This document shows positions 1 through 7,524 of a stretch of 30,586 bases of DNA, piece after piece. The number at the start of each line of letters is the position of its first letter. Position 1 is the stretch's first letter. Source of the stretch: JAFGDH01 sp964447525 (GTDB lineage Archaea; Aenigmatarchaeota; Aenigmatarchaeia; QMZP01; QMZT01); NCBI GenBank assembly GCA_964447525.1, contig CAYUSU010000012.1, positions 1 to 30,586 of the forward strand, read 5' to 3'. Under the pieces are notes generated by a model, which saw only the letters and a list, made by a program, of their open reading frames with translations, had not been told where the DNA came from and made no database searches. The position numbers and the translations under genes are program-made.

Positions 1-55
1 ACAGATCATCGAGAAATTCCTCGTCTATCTCCAAAAAATCAAATTCCCAAGACAT
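1..55 (-). CDS. 5' end of an unidentified gene (partial)
   Basis: An open frame starts at the ATG whose complement lies at 53-55 and runs off the left edge. It reads MSWEFDFLEIDEEFLDDL, a very acidic N-terminus with no recognisable domain. It begins 27 bases beyond the 3' end of tRNA-Arg on the same strand. Only 18 codons are visible, so family and length are unknown, and it could be a chance frame. Confidence 0.4.
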   Translation of the reverse strand, partial: MSWEFDFLEIDEEFLDDL

Positions 56-96
56 TTTCTCAAACACCAATTGATATTTTTATGAGCCCGAGGGGA

Positions 97-133
97 ATTT
101 CGACGGACACACACAAGTATGTGTCATGCGATT
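97..133 (-). other. Inferred tRNA-Arg T-loop intron (37 nt)
   Basis: Exon UUCG (139-136) pairs with intron CGAA (102-99), with bulges AAA and AUU. Cutting after the second base of each bulge restores the classical T-loop UUCGAAU at position 59/60. The intron contains a 6-bp stem, GACACA with TGTGTC. Confidence 0.75.
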
Positions 134-155
134 TTCGAACCCCCAACCTCTCGGT

Positions 156-193
156 TTCTTTCGAAAGACGCATATTACATATACGTCAGACAG
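156..193 (-). other. Inferred tRNA-Arg anticodon-loop intron at position 37/38 (38 nt)
   Basis: It lies between G37 (194) and A38 (155), the canonical archaeal intron site. Exon CUUC faces intron AAAG (161-158) with one mismatch, and 3-nt bulges GGC and AAA contain the cuts. The intron body holds an imperfect stem GACGUAU / AUGCGUC. Confidence 0.8.
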
Positions 194-212
194 CCGAAGC
201 CGAGCGCTCTAG

Positions 213-286
213 TCATGGCCGAAACAGAATTTAGGCAAGACACAGGCTTCACCTGTGTCAAATCGCTTTTCTGTTTCATACGAAAC
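213..286 (-). other. Inferred tRNA-Arg D-loop intron (74 nt)
   Basis: Exon AUGG (292-289) can pair with intron CCAU (218-215). Each is followed by a 3-nt bulge (AAG and GAC). Cutting after the second bulge base gives a 10-nt D-loop. Inside the intron are two more inverted repeats: GAAACAG with CTGTTTC, and GACACAGG with CCTGTGTC, the latter an 8-bp stem. Confidence 0.75.
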
Positions 287-304
287 TTCCATTGAGCCAC
301 GGGC

Positions 305-362
305 CCATCCTCATACTTCGGATGGTTTCGAAGGACTGCTTTATCCTAAATTGTTAGCAGTC
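305..362 (-). repeat. Two inverted repeats in the 5' leader of tRNA-Arg
   Basis: Plus-strand CCATCC (305-310) and GGATGG (320-325) can form a 6-bp hairpin that includes the first two bases of the tRNA. Farther up, GGACTGCT (333-340) and AGCAGTCT (355-362) match at 7 of 8 positions. A TATA-like stretch at 364-375 could be the tRNA promoter. Whether the hairpins affect 5' processing cannot be told. Confidence 0.35.
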
Positions 363-427
363 TCACTATATATTCTATCTAATAATATCTAATTTATTAA
401 AGAAAAATAAAGAAGTAATCGTTTGCC

Positions 428-652
428 TTATTTCGTCTTTGCCTTGGAAATGACTTCCTTGAGATTCGTTATCTCCTGTTTGAGCTCTCTCATTTCCTTT
501 GCCAGTGTGATTTCTTCCTGATCAAATTTCCTTGTTATTTTTCGAATCTGCCTGAATTCTATTTCCAGTATTATAAGGTAAATAACAACTACCACTGAGA
601 AAATTACAAGAAGCTCCAGTATTGGGACGTCAATCCCGAATACATACATCAC
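428..652 (-). CDS. Small single-pass membrane protein with coiled-coil tail
   Basis: This 74-residue protein has one hydrophobic helix (about residues 9-30, LELLVIFSVVVVIYLIIL) followed by a charged heptad-like helix (about 33-70, rich in E, K, R and L), so it probably sits in the membrane with a cytoplasmic coiled coil. Its ATG overlaps the stop of the upstream surface-protein gene by four bases (ATGA at 649-652), which implies translational coupling. The pairing suggests it assists anchoring, assembly or stabilisation of that surface protein, but this is inference. I recognise no family. Confidence 0.75.
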   Translation of the reverse strand: MMYVFGIDVPILELLVIFSVVVVIYLIILEIEFRQIRKITRKFDQEEITLAKEMRELKQEITNLKEVISKAKTK

Positions 653-3600
653 TCATCACCCAAGTCCTCATCGTCCTGTATGTTAGAGGAAGTTTTCCTT
701 ACCTCTTTTAATCTTTTGGTCGAGAAGTATATTAAAATTACGGTGATCGCAAGCACCATCAGCACCTGCGCCGCTTCCGGTAAACCTCCCGACTGTCCGG
801 TAACGAAAAAGTAACCGGTTGTCGATGCGAGCGTTGTGAAGTCTTCCCTGAACTTTGCGGAAGCTATGTACATCCCGGATGGAGCCGTAGCGGGTATCTG
901 GAATTTTTCATAGAACTCCGTCTTCTCGAGAGGCTCTAATGTCTCGAGCTTTTCCATGTTCGAGTAAATAACGTCCATTCCCGGCGTGTATATCTCCACT
1001 TCGAGGAACGGATACTCTATGTCCTCCCCGCCGTTTATAACGAGTATCTCAAGGCTTACCGGCGAAGACAAATCATATCTGTCCCTGTCAGGGGTTATGA
1101 TTATTGTCGGGTAGCTTTCCTTGTACATCACTGTTACTGTTTTCAGACCGTCAGCCTCTATGCTATCTATTATTATGCTGGTGCTTTCTTTTCCTCCGGT
1201 GAACTGAAGATTGTTCCCGAAGCCGTCCTTGGCCTCGATTATGTTTTCGTATGGCAGCGGAAGATTGAGGACGACATTGTTGTATGTCTCCTTGGAGAAA
1301 CTTTTAAGATATATATCCGTCTTCAGTTTTACCATCTTGTCTTCAAGTTTTCCGAGCACCTCTACATCCCTGTCTATCTCAATAACAGGCGGAGTAAGCA
1401 CGCGTATTTCGAAAGTCCTGGTCTCGAAAGGCTCTACCGTGCTCCTCCAGCTCATTTCCCTTTTCCCGTCCTGAACATTACCGAGAAGCACGAGCTCCTC
1501 GACCTTCTTTCCCGCAATGTCATAATAGCTCACGTATGCATCAATGGTATCCTCGAAAACAAAGGTTTCAAAGCTGGTTGTCACTGCCCTTGAATTCGGG
1601 TTGTATACCTCGAAGTTCTTAACCCACATGGCTGGTTTTCCAACAGTTACCCTCTTTGCCTGTTCAAGTGGCTCTTCGTCTATCTGCAGATCAAGGAGCG
1701 GTTCGGGTATATCTATCCTTATTACCCCGTAGGCGACAGCCCCGAAGGTTTCTCCGGTGACAGGGTCCACCGCCAGAAGCTCAACCGGAAGAGTGTAAGA
1801 CCCTACCTGTGCTATGTTCATCTGGTATGTAACGCGAATGGACTGGTTATTGGAAAGTGTGAATGTTCCTCCGGTTGCGTTTATTATTTCGAACGCGTCC
1901 GCCAGCGTACCGTCGCTGAGTGTGACGGTTCCGTTGTCAGTCACATTGTAATCGGTTCCCTCTACCCACGTTGTCCATCCGCTGTCGTAAAATTGAATAG
2001 TTACGTTTCCTACGTATTGGGCATATGTGAACACACCGTCCACCACGTAATCCATGAATTTGATGCCGCTTATGGTGTCGGAACCAGATGCCTCCACAGT
2101 AACCATTATAGTAGCGTTCACAAGGGTCGGTGTGTTCGGATCGTAAACGATAAGAGATTTATAACCTATCAACCTCTTTGCAGAAACCCCTATTGACTGT
2201 GCCGTATGGTTCTCGACCAACGGTGTTCCGGTGTCAGTCGTCATGGTCGTGTTCCCGGTGAAATTGTAATTATCGCCGGTTGTCATGCTTGAATGTGTGA
2301 TGCAGTCAAAAACCAGCTTTATTTTCTCGTTACCGCTATCAACCGCTCCCAAAGAATCTCCGATTGTTCCTCCTGTGAGGATATCCGCCGTAGAAACGTC
2401 GGGTATCGTGATGTTTACCATACCGTCATAATTACCTGCGCTTTGAGGATCAGTCACTGTCACGAGAATGTCAGCATCGCTCGTGTTGAGTTCGTATTGA
2501 TCAGTACTGTTAACGAAATAAAGCCTGACCGTGCTTGAATTGATATCGAAGGCTCCGTGGAAAAGGCCAGCCGTTGTGTTAACCGGAACTCTCGAAAGAA
2601 TCACGATTTTCTGGGCAGCAGCGTTCACGTGCCCTAAATGAGATGAATTGTCCTCTATCGTAATAGCCTGTCCTCCTGTATCCGGGCTTATAAGTCCACT
2701 TATCGATTTCGTGTTGGACATATCTATCTTGTATAAATCCGGGAGGTCGAGGCTCGTGTTGATGAACGCCTCGTAATTGTCAGCGTTCGTATCGTTCCAT
2801 TCAACATGCCATTGGAAATATACACCGAAGTAAGGTTTCGCTGTACCGCCGGTGTTGAACCATGAACTGTTGGTTGAGCGTGTGGAATTGGTCGTGTATA
2901 CCCTTCCGTCAGAAGGCACCAAAAACTCGGTGTTTGCGCTGAGGTTGAAATAACCAGTCTGGTTCGCGTCATCGTAAGGAGCACCTGTAGATGTATCTAT
3001 CTCGTATATCCTCCATTCAGTGATGTTGTACGTAAGAACATTACCGTTGTCCGGGGACTGGTTACCCATGTTCCTTATGAAACCCCTTATGGACCAGACA
3101 TTGCTGATGTCCTGAGACATATCAATACCCTGCCTTATCGCACCCTTTGAAGATTTGCTTGATATCGTATTTCCAGTGAAAATGTCCGTCGAATTCGAAT
3201 AATAACCGGATACCCCGTCATTCGAAGCGTCTGTATCTATCGTGTTTACTCCGCCTGCGATGTGCGTTCCTTCTGTAAGAGTGGCATTCCAGGTAACATA
3301 TATCGAGCTTGCGGCATCCAGATCACCTGTCCATACCAGCCTGTCATCGTCAGAATCCCCGCCGTCGGAATTCGAAACCACGGTCGATCCTGATGTAGAG
3401 GAGTTAGTCCCATCATCAATACCGAGCACATCATTCGCTCCATTAGTATCGGTGTTGAACTGTATGGTCACGGAAGAGCTCGGAAGGTTTATAAGGGAAC
3501 TCGGATTCGTGATCGTAAGATTAAACGTAAGCGTGTTATCAGACGTGTCGAGGTTGTCAGCGTCGAATATATCATAACCCCCGGCGCTGTTGTTATATAC

Positions 3601-4029
3601 CATGCTTAACTGTATAACAGGTGCTTCCGTTATGTTTGAAACATTGTAATAATCGCCATCAGTTCCGCCTGTTATGTTAGAATTTATCTTTCCCCTCGAA
3701 TCGGATGTTGGATAGGATGTGAGAACGTTCTTATATTGCGTTGCGTTTTCGAGGTTGGTATCGGTTGTTCCGGAAAGGGTGACCCTTACTTCCTGAAGCG
3801 TATCCCAGTCATTCGGAACGGAGACATCAACGTATCCGTACCTGCATGGATTTGTCGCTGGGCTGCATTCAGAATAAGTGGTTGCTCCAAGAGAACCCCA
3901 CGTGTTATAGTTCGCTCGGACCTGCTCACCGAGGTAAGCACGAGGTCCGTAAGCAGCAGAACCAATATTACTTAATAAAACAACACAGAATAAAACAAAG
4001 ATTATACCACTAAACAATTTAGCTATCAT
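649..4029 (-). CDS. Large secreted, membrane-anchored surface protein (S-layer/adhesin-like)
   Basis: A protein of 1126 residues with a clear Sec signal peptide (residues 1-25, ending SNIGSA), a long beta-rich ectodomain full of Thr, Ser, Asn and N-glycosylation sequons (N-x-S/T), and a C-terminal transmembrane helix near residues 1086-1104 followed by a short charged tail. The part from about residue 800 looks like Ig-like or CARDB-type domains common in archaeal envelope proteins. The gene starts just after a GGGGTGA ribosome site (4033-4039) and ends overlapping the small membrane protein. Likely a cell-surface structural or adhesive protein; no catalytic motif is seen. Divergent from the MscS gene. 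Confidence 0.8.
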   Translation of the reverse strand: MIAKLFSGIIFVLFCVVLLSNIGSAAYGPRAYLGEQVRANYNTWGSLGATTYSECSPATNPCRYGYVDVSVPNDWDTLQEVRVTLSGTTDTNLENATQYKNVLTSYPTSDSRGKINSNITGGTDGDYYNVSNITEAPVIQLSMVYNNSAGGYDIFDADNLDTSDNTLTFNLTITNPSSLINLPSSSVTIQFNTDTNGANDVLGIDDGTNSSTSGSTVVSNSDGGDSDDDRLVWTGDLDAASSIYVTWNATLTEGTHIAGGVNTIDTDASNDGVSGYYSNSTDIFTGNTISSKSSKGAIRQGIDMSQDISNVWSIRGFIRNMGNQSPDNGNVLTYNITEWRIYEIDTSTGAPYDDANQTGYFNLSANTEFLVPSDGRVYTTNSTRSTNSSWFNTGGTAKPYFGVYFQWHVEWNDTNADNYEAFINTSLDLPDLYKIDMSNTKSISGLISPDTGGQAITIEDNSSHLGHVNAAAQKIVILSRVPVNTTAGLFHGAFDINSSTVRLYFVNSTDQYELNTSDADILVTVTDPQSAGNYDGMVNITIPDVSTADILTGGTIGDSLGAVDSGNEKIKLVFDCITHSSMTTGDNYNFTGNTTMTTDTGTPLVENHTAQSIGVSAKRLIGYKSLIVYDPNTPTLVNATIMVTVEASGSDTISGIKFMDYVVDGVFTYAQYVGNVTIQFYDSGWTTWVEGTDYNVTDNGTVTLSDGTLADAFEIINATGGTFTLSNNQSIRVTYQMNIAQVGSYTLPVELLAVDPVTGETFGAVAYGVIRIDIPEPLLDLQIDEEPLEQAKRVTVGKPAMWVKNFEVYNPNSRAVTTSFETFVFEDTIDAYVSYYDIAGKKVEELVLLGNVQDGKREMSWRSTVEPFETRTFEIRVLTPPVIEIDRDVEVLGKLEDKMVKLKTDIYLKSFSKETYNNVVLNLPLPYENIIEAKDGFGNNLQFTGGKESTSIIIDSIEADGLKTVTVMYKESYPTIIITPDRDRYDLSSPVSLEILVINGGEDIEYPFLEVEIYTPGMDVIYSNMEKLETLEPLEKTEFYEKFQIPATAPSGMYIASAKFREDFTTLASTTGYFFVTGQSGGLPEAAQVLMVLAITVILIYFSTKRLKEVRKTSSNIQDDEDLGDE

Positions 4030-4163
4030 AAGTCACCCCAAATTACGTTTAAACCTATATTAAAACTATAAAATTATAATTATAAAAAGATTTATTGTTC
4101 TTTGTTGTTCCAAGACCGTGCTTATTGCTTTTTTATTTTTATCCTAAACGGAGGGGTAAAAAT

Positions 4164-4175
4164 CATATTTATATG
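4164..4175 (+). promoter_or_regulatory. TATA box of the MscS-like gene
   Basis: TTTATAT at 4168-4174 is centred 26 bases before ATG 4197, the spacing of a leaderless archaeal transcript. This favours 4197 over the in-frame ATGs at 4095 and 4173. Confidence 0.6.
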
Positions 4176-4196
4176 TCTTTGACCCAAAAAATCTCT

Positions 4197-5036
4197 ATGG
4201 CTCCAGAAATAGAAGCTATATTACAGGCAGCATATTCTTTGTTCATGTCTTTTTTGGAAAGCTTTCTGCCAAAATACATACTCCCGAATATCCAGATGAT
4301 AATACAGATAATCGTCGTTTTAGTGATAGGTTACATAATCGGGAAGGCTGGGAAGGCGATAGCGAAGAAGATACTCAATGTTTCCGGCCTGAAACGCATC
4401 ACGTCAAAGAGCATGACAGAAGATATTCTTCGGATAACCGGGTACAAAGGCAACATCGTGGAATTGATCGGTGATCTGGTAAAGTGGTGTATCTACATAA
4501 TCACCCTCGCAGTCGTTGTCCAGTTCCTCGGATTCACCACGGTATCCCTCATATTCAACCAGATACTCATAATCGTTCCGAGGTTCATCGTAGCGATCCT
4601 TATCATTGTCGTAGGGTTCATAATAGCGGACTTCTTCGGTAAGGTATTTGAAGAAGCGGCTTCCAAGGCATTCAACGAGGACACTCTCAGCAAATTTTCA
4701 GGCGGACTAATCAAGTACAGCATATCCATGATAGCCATCGTTATCGCACTATCGCTGATAGGCCTGGACACGAGCGCGATAGTCATATTATTCGGAGCCA
4801 TCATGGTGGTCGTGATCATAATAGTGACATTTGGGATGAAGGATCTGATTCCGAACTTCATAGCAGGCCTTTCCCTGAGAAAAGACATCAGGGTTGGCGA
4901 CAGGATCAAGATCAAGAACTATTCAGGAAAGGTGGCAAGCTTCGGCCCGTATTCCGTCGAGATCCGCAACGGGAAGAAGTCGTACAGGATTCCCAATTCG
5001 ATCCTCTACAGCGAGATTTCTGAAAGGGAAAGATAA
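4197..5036 (+). CDS. MscS-like small-conductance mechanosensitive channel family protein
   Basis: From ATG 4197 the product is 279 residues. It has four hydrophobic segments (about residues 30-50, 85-105, 120-145 and 165-200); the last runs into the MscS signature region FGMKDLIPNFIAGLSLR and a short beta domain (RVGDRIKI...GKVASFGPYSVEIRNGKKSYRIPNS). It ends soon after, so the large C-terminal alpha/beta vestibule of E. coli MscS is missing. Related proteins open under membrane tension to release osmolytes, or act as simple membrane conductances. The longer frame from 4095 would add 34 residues but ignores the TATA box. It converges with the ArsR-type gene, with only 4 bases between stops. 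Confidence 0.8.
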   Translation: MAPEIEAILQAAYSLFMSFLESFLPKYILPNIQMIIQIIVVLVIGYIIGKAGKAIAKKILNVSGLKRITSKSMTEDILRITGYKGNIVELIGDLVKWCIYIITLAVVVQFLGFTTVSLIFNQILIIVPRFIVAILIIVVGFIIADFFGKVFEEAASKAFNEDTLSKFSGGLIKYSISMIAIVIALSLIGLDTSAIVILFGAIMVVVIIIVTFGMKDLIPNFIAGLSLRKDIRVGDRIKIKNYSGKVASFGPYSVEIRNGKKSYRIPNSILYSEISERER

Positions 5037-5040
5037 TGAA

Positions 5041-5415
5041 TTATTTTCTAGCTAAAAGTTTATCCAGTTTCTTCTCTATCCGGTCCATCCTTTCCTTCAT
5101 GTCATCCCATGCCTCGATCATTATTTCATGGGGAGGTTTGGGACGGAATCTCGTCGGGACCGGTTTTCCGTTTCTCAGAAAATCGACTATTTCCTTGTTT
5201 ATCAGTTTGTAATATTTCTTTCCCTGCTTCCATTCGGATTCAACGAGACCAATCTCCTGGAGCAATGTCATGTGGAAATCTATCGTTTGCGGCTTTTTTT
5301 TGATCTCATTGGCTATCTCCGTAAGATACTTGTCGCCTTTTACGAGAGAAAGAAGGATGTCCCTTCGTACCTCGCTGGAGAGCGCCTTGTGGATTATATC
5401 CTCGAATGGTGGCAT
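5041..5415 (-). CDS. ArsR-family winged-helix transcriptional regulator
   Basis: A 124-residue protein with an N-terminal winged HTH (about residues 8-75): ALSSEVRRDILLSL, a recognition helix near KKPQTIDFHMTLLQEIGLV, and a wing EWKQGKKYYKL. The last 30 residues (EAWDDMKERMDRIEKKLDKLL) form a likely coiled coil for dimerisation. No metal-binding cysteine cluster is present, so a metal sensor role is not supported. A TATA-like ATATAAAT lies about 26-33 bases upstream of the ATG. Its target is unknown; the divergent His-rich micro-protein operon starting at 5557 is the nearest candidate. Confidence 0.75.
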   Translation of the reverse strand: MPPFEDIIHKALSSEVRRDILLSLVKGDKYLTEIANEIKKKPQTIDFHMTLLQEIGLVESEWKQGKKYYKLINKEIVDFLRNGKPVPTRFRPKPPHEIMIEAWDDMKERMDRIEKKLDKLLARK

Positions 5416-5489
5416 ATTATCAATCTTTAATTGGTTTCGGGATTTATATGTTTTTGTTATATTTCGATTATTCTAGAATAACAGAAACC

Positions 5490-5498
5490 TTTATATAT
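5490..5498 (+). promoter_or_regulatory. TATA box of the micro-protein operon
   Basis: TTTATATAT precedes the first ribosome site (5545-5551) by about 50 bases, so the transcript would have a leader of roughly 35 bases. It faces the ArsR-type gene's promoter in the same 140-bp divergent region. Confidence 0.5.
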
Positions 5499-5556
5499 CT
5501 TCATGTTTAATACTTTCATAGAAAACTCGAAATTGAGTAAAAAAGAGGTGAAAAAC

Positions 5557-5754
5557 ATGATAAGACATGAAATACATCATCCGCATCCTCCACACAGACA
5601 TGAGGGTGACGGGTTAATGAAAAGGGTTGGAAAATCCCTGATAATAACATCATGCATAGCCGGAGGTATGATCTTGGCGGGTATACCGTTAAACACCGTT
5701 ATTCCGAGTTCTGCTCCCATATGGATGGGGTTTGCCACATTGATATCAAGATAA
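5557..5754 (+). CDS. His/Pro-rich micro-protein with membrane segment
   Basis: A 65-residue product with a histidine/proline-rich N-terminus (IHHPHPPHRHE) followed by a basic stretch and a hydrophobic region (about residues 27-62) with one or two membrane passes. ATG 5557 is chosen because GAGGTGA (5545-5551) sits just before it; the in-frame ATG 5503 lies only a few bases after the TATA box. First of three very small genes on one strand, each with its own strong ribosome site. The histidines could bind Ni, Zn, Co or Cu, but nothing here proves it. No family recognised. Confidence 0.65.
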   Translation: MIRHEIHHPHPPHRHEGDGLMKRVGKSLIITSCIAGGMILAGIPLNTVIPSSAPIWMGFATLISR

Positions 5755-5763
5755 GGTGAAAAC

Positions 5764-5943
5764 ATGGGATTAATCAAATGGTACATCGAACATAGAGAAA
5801 AGCAAAGAGAAATCGACAGGCAATATACTGAACTATTGATCAGAATAGGCAATCTTGATCCAACAGATGAAAGGGATCAAATAACCTTAATGAACTGGGA
5901 ATCCACTTTACGATCGACAAGATTCAATTCAAATTATTATTAA
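5764..5943 (+). CDS. 59-residue charged micro-protein
   Basis: The product begins MGLIKWYIEHREKQREIDRQ and is helical and highly charged, then ends in an Asn/Tyr tail (RSTRFNSNYY). An AGGTGA ribosome site (5754-5759) overlaps the stop of the previous gene, and GGAGGTGA follows for the next, so it is the middle gene of the operon. It lacks the His/Pro motif of its neighbours and has no membrane helix. Function unknown. Confidence 0.6.
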   Translation: MGLIKWYIEHREKQREIDRQYTELLIRIGNLDPTDERDQITLMNWESTLRSTRFNSNYY

Positions 5944-5962
5944 ACATTAAGGAGGTGAAAAT

Positions 5963-6118
5963 ATGCCAAGATACGGAAGAATACATCCAGAACCACCAGA
6001 GCATCCGCATCCGCCGCACGGGAGGATGGAACCAACACACCGCGAAATATTAGAGACAATTGAACAGGGGTTCGAAGAGGTTCACAAACATCTAGATGAA
6101 CTAAAAACAAAGGAATAA
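5963..6118 (+). CDS. His/Pro-rich 51-residue micro-protein
   Basis: The N-terminal half (MPRYGRIHPEPPEHPHPPHG) carries the same HPHPPH core as the first gene of the operon. The C-terminal half (THREILETIEQGFEEVHKHL) is a likely amphipathic helix. A near-perfect GGAGGTGA site (5951-5958) stands 4 bases before the ATG, the strongest in the window. It is soluble, unlike the first protein; a metal-binding or scaffold pair with a membrane partner is one possibility, by inference only. Confidence 0.65.
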   Translation: MPRYGRIHPEPPEHPHPPHGRMEPTHREILETIEQGFEEVHKHLDELKTKE

Positions 6119-6123
6119 TTCGA

Positions 6124-6141
6124 AAAATGCGGCCGCATTTT
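6124..6141. terminator. Perfect 18-bp palindrome, candidate bidirectional terminator
   Basis: AAAATGCGGCCGCATTTT is a perfect inverted repeat just after the last micro-protein stop and 45 bases before the hisS stop on the other strand. A GC core with A/T flanks between convergent units suggests transcript ends; a protein-binding palindrome is the alternative. Confidence 0.5.
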
Positions 6142-6185
6142 ATTATGAAACACAACTTTGAAAAAACAGTAAAAATCGTCATCTA

Positions 6186-7490
6186 TCATTTCATTTTATC
6201 GATCACTTTCTCAATTGCAATCATATCTTCTTTTCCACTCTTCATGTCACGGAGCTTGACCTTCTTTTCCTTCAGTTCTTTCTCTCCAAGCAAGATCACG
6301 TAAGGAATTCCAAGGGAGTTGGCATAGCTCAGGTTCTTCGATATTCCCCGGCCCATTATGTCGATCTCGCAAGGTATTCCCTGGTCCCTGATATTTTCCA
6401 CAATAGGAAGTGCCTTTCCAAACGTATCCCCTATGGGGATGACTAATATTTTGCTGACCGTTTTGCTTTCACCGATTTTTTTCTCCAGCTTCAGTGCCTC
6501 GAATATCGGCTCTATCCCGAAGGAAACGCCAGTCGCCGGGAATTCCCCATTTCCAAGATACATCCCGATCATTTTATCATATCTTCCGCCGCCCGCGAGT
6601 GACGAATTGATCTTTGATTTCTTCAGGTAGACCTCAAAAACCGGTCCGGTATAATATTCCAGTCCCCTGGCCAGTGAAACATCCAGTTCAATCGTTTTTA
6701 TACCCATCTTCCCGCAATATCCAAGGAGTTCTTCCATTTCCCTGATTCCTTCCTTCCCCTCTTCGGATTTGACGAATTTCTTGATCTGGGAAACCACTTC
6801 GGAATTCTTTCCTTTTATTTTGAGAATCTTGAGAACATTGTCTATCTCTTTTCGTTCAAATCCTATCGTTAGCAATTCCTCTCTCACACCGTCCACTCCG
6901 ATTTTCGCCAGCTTGTCTATCGCGAGAATCGCTTTCATCTTGTACTCACCGAAACCGGCATAATCCATTATACCATTAAGGAGCTTACGGTTGTTCACCC
7001 TGATCACGAAGTCCAGGTTAAGTTCCCTGAAACCCCGGTCAACGATGGAAAGGATTTCCGCATCTGCTGTCATGGACTTTACTCCCATGATATCTACGTC
7101 GCATTGCAGGAATTCACGATATCTCCCAAGCTTAATGGGACCGTCCCTCCAGACATTGGAAATCTGATACCTACGGAATGGACGCGGTATGTTAGGATTC
7201 ATTCCCACAACCTTGGATAAAGGAACCGTAAGATCATATCTCAGGCCAAGCTTCCTGTCTCCCTGGTCCCTGAACTTGAATATCTCCTTGAGTATCTCCT
7301 CCCCTCCCGCGAACTTCGCTGCCAGGACGTCCAGTCTCTCGATCGCAGGCGTCTCAAGGGGCGAATATCCGTAAGTCTCGAATATCCCTTTCAGGGTCTC
7401 GACTATCCTCTGCCTGGGAATCTTCTCTTCCGGGAGGAAATCACGAACCCCCTTCGCGTTCATCAGTTTGACATCTGCCATGGTTATCAC
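6186..7490 (-). CDS. hisS: Histidyl-tRNA synthetase
   Basis: Class II aminoacyl-tRNA synthetase charging tRNA-His in the cytoplasm. Visible motifs are motif 1 (GYSPLETPAIERLD), motif 2 (RPFRRYQISNVWRDG...GRYREFLQCDVDIMG), the histidine-specific loop RGLEYYTGPVFEVY and motif 3 (GVSFGIEPIFEAL), followed by a C-terminal anticodon-binding domain (from about residue 340: ILVIPIGDTFGKA). At 434 residues it has normal length. The frame begins with GTG 7490; ATG 7481 three codons later is equally good. It is 34 bases downstream of the racemase gene and may be read through from that operon or start from its own promoter. Confidence 0.95.
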   Translation of the reverse strand: MITMADVKLMNAKGVRDFLPEEKIPRQRIVETLKGIFETYGYSPLETPAIERLDVLAAKFAGGEEILKEIFKFRDQGDRKLGLRYDLTVPLSKVVGMNPNIPRPFRRYQISNVWRDGPIKLGRYREFLQCDVDIMGVKSMTADAEILSIVDRGFRELNLDFVIRVNNRKLLNGIMDYAGFGEYKMKAILAIDKLAKIGVDGVREELLTIGFERKEIDNVLKILKIKGKNSEVVSQIKKFVKSEEGKEGIREMEELLGYCGKMGIKTIELDVSLARGLEYYTGPVFEVYLKKSKINSSLAGGGRYDKMIGMYLGNGEFPATGVSFGIEPIFEALKLEKKIGESKTVSKILVIPIGDTFGKALPIVENIRDQGIPCEIDIMGRGISKNLSYANSLGIPYVILLGEKELKEKKVKLRDMKSGKEDMIAIEKVIDKMK

Positions 7491-7524
7491 TTTAATATTG
7501 TTTTACCTGTTATTTTAATTTCCA

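Larger units (their letters stand above)
83..306 (-). tRNA. tRNA-Arg(UCG) with three introns (D-loop, anticodon loop, T-loop)
   Basis: Read on the minus strand. The acceptor arm is GGGCCCG (306-300) with CGGGCUC (90-84) and discriminator A83. The D-stem is GCUC (297-294) with GAGC (209-206). The anticodon stem is CUCGG (204-200) with CCGAG (154-150), loop CUUCGGA with anticodon UCG at 197-195. The T-stem is GGGGG (144-140) with CCCCU (95-91), loop UUCGAAU once spliced. Removing 286-213, 193-156 and 133-97 leaves a 75-nt cloverleaf. At each junction a short exon/intron helix is followed by 3-nt bulges on both sides, as expected for archaeal bulge-helix-bulge splicing; the anticodon one has a C-A mismatch. 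CCA is not encoded. Exact splice points are inferred. Confidence 0.85.

Noticed and set aside
83..306. A CRISPR-like or transposon inverted-repeat array, given the many hairpins
   Set aside because: The repeats are all different and their positions match tRNA intron helices; no spacers or regular period.
4095..4196. 34-residue N-terminal extension of the MscS-like protein
   Set aside because: A TATA box falls inside this segment at the right distance from ATG 4197, and the extension (FVVPRPCLLLFYFYPKRRG) looks non-coding.
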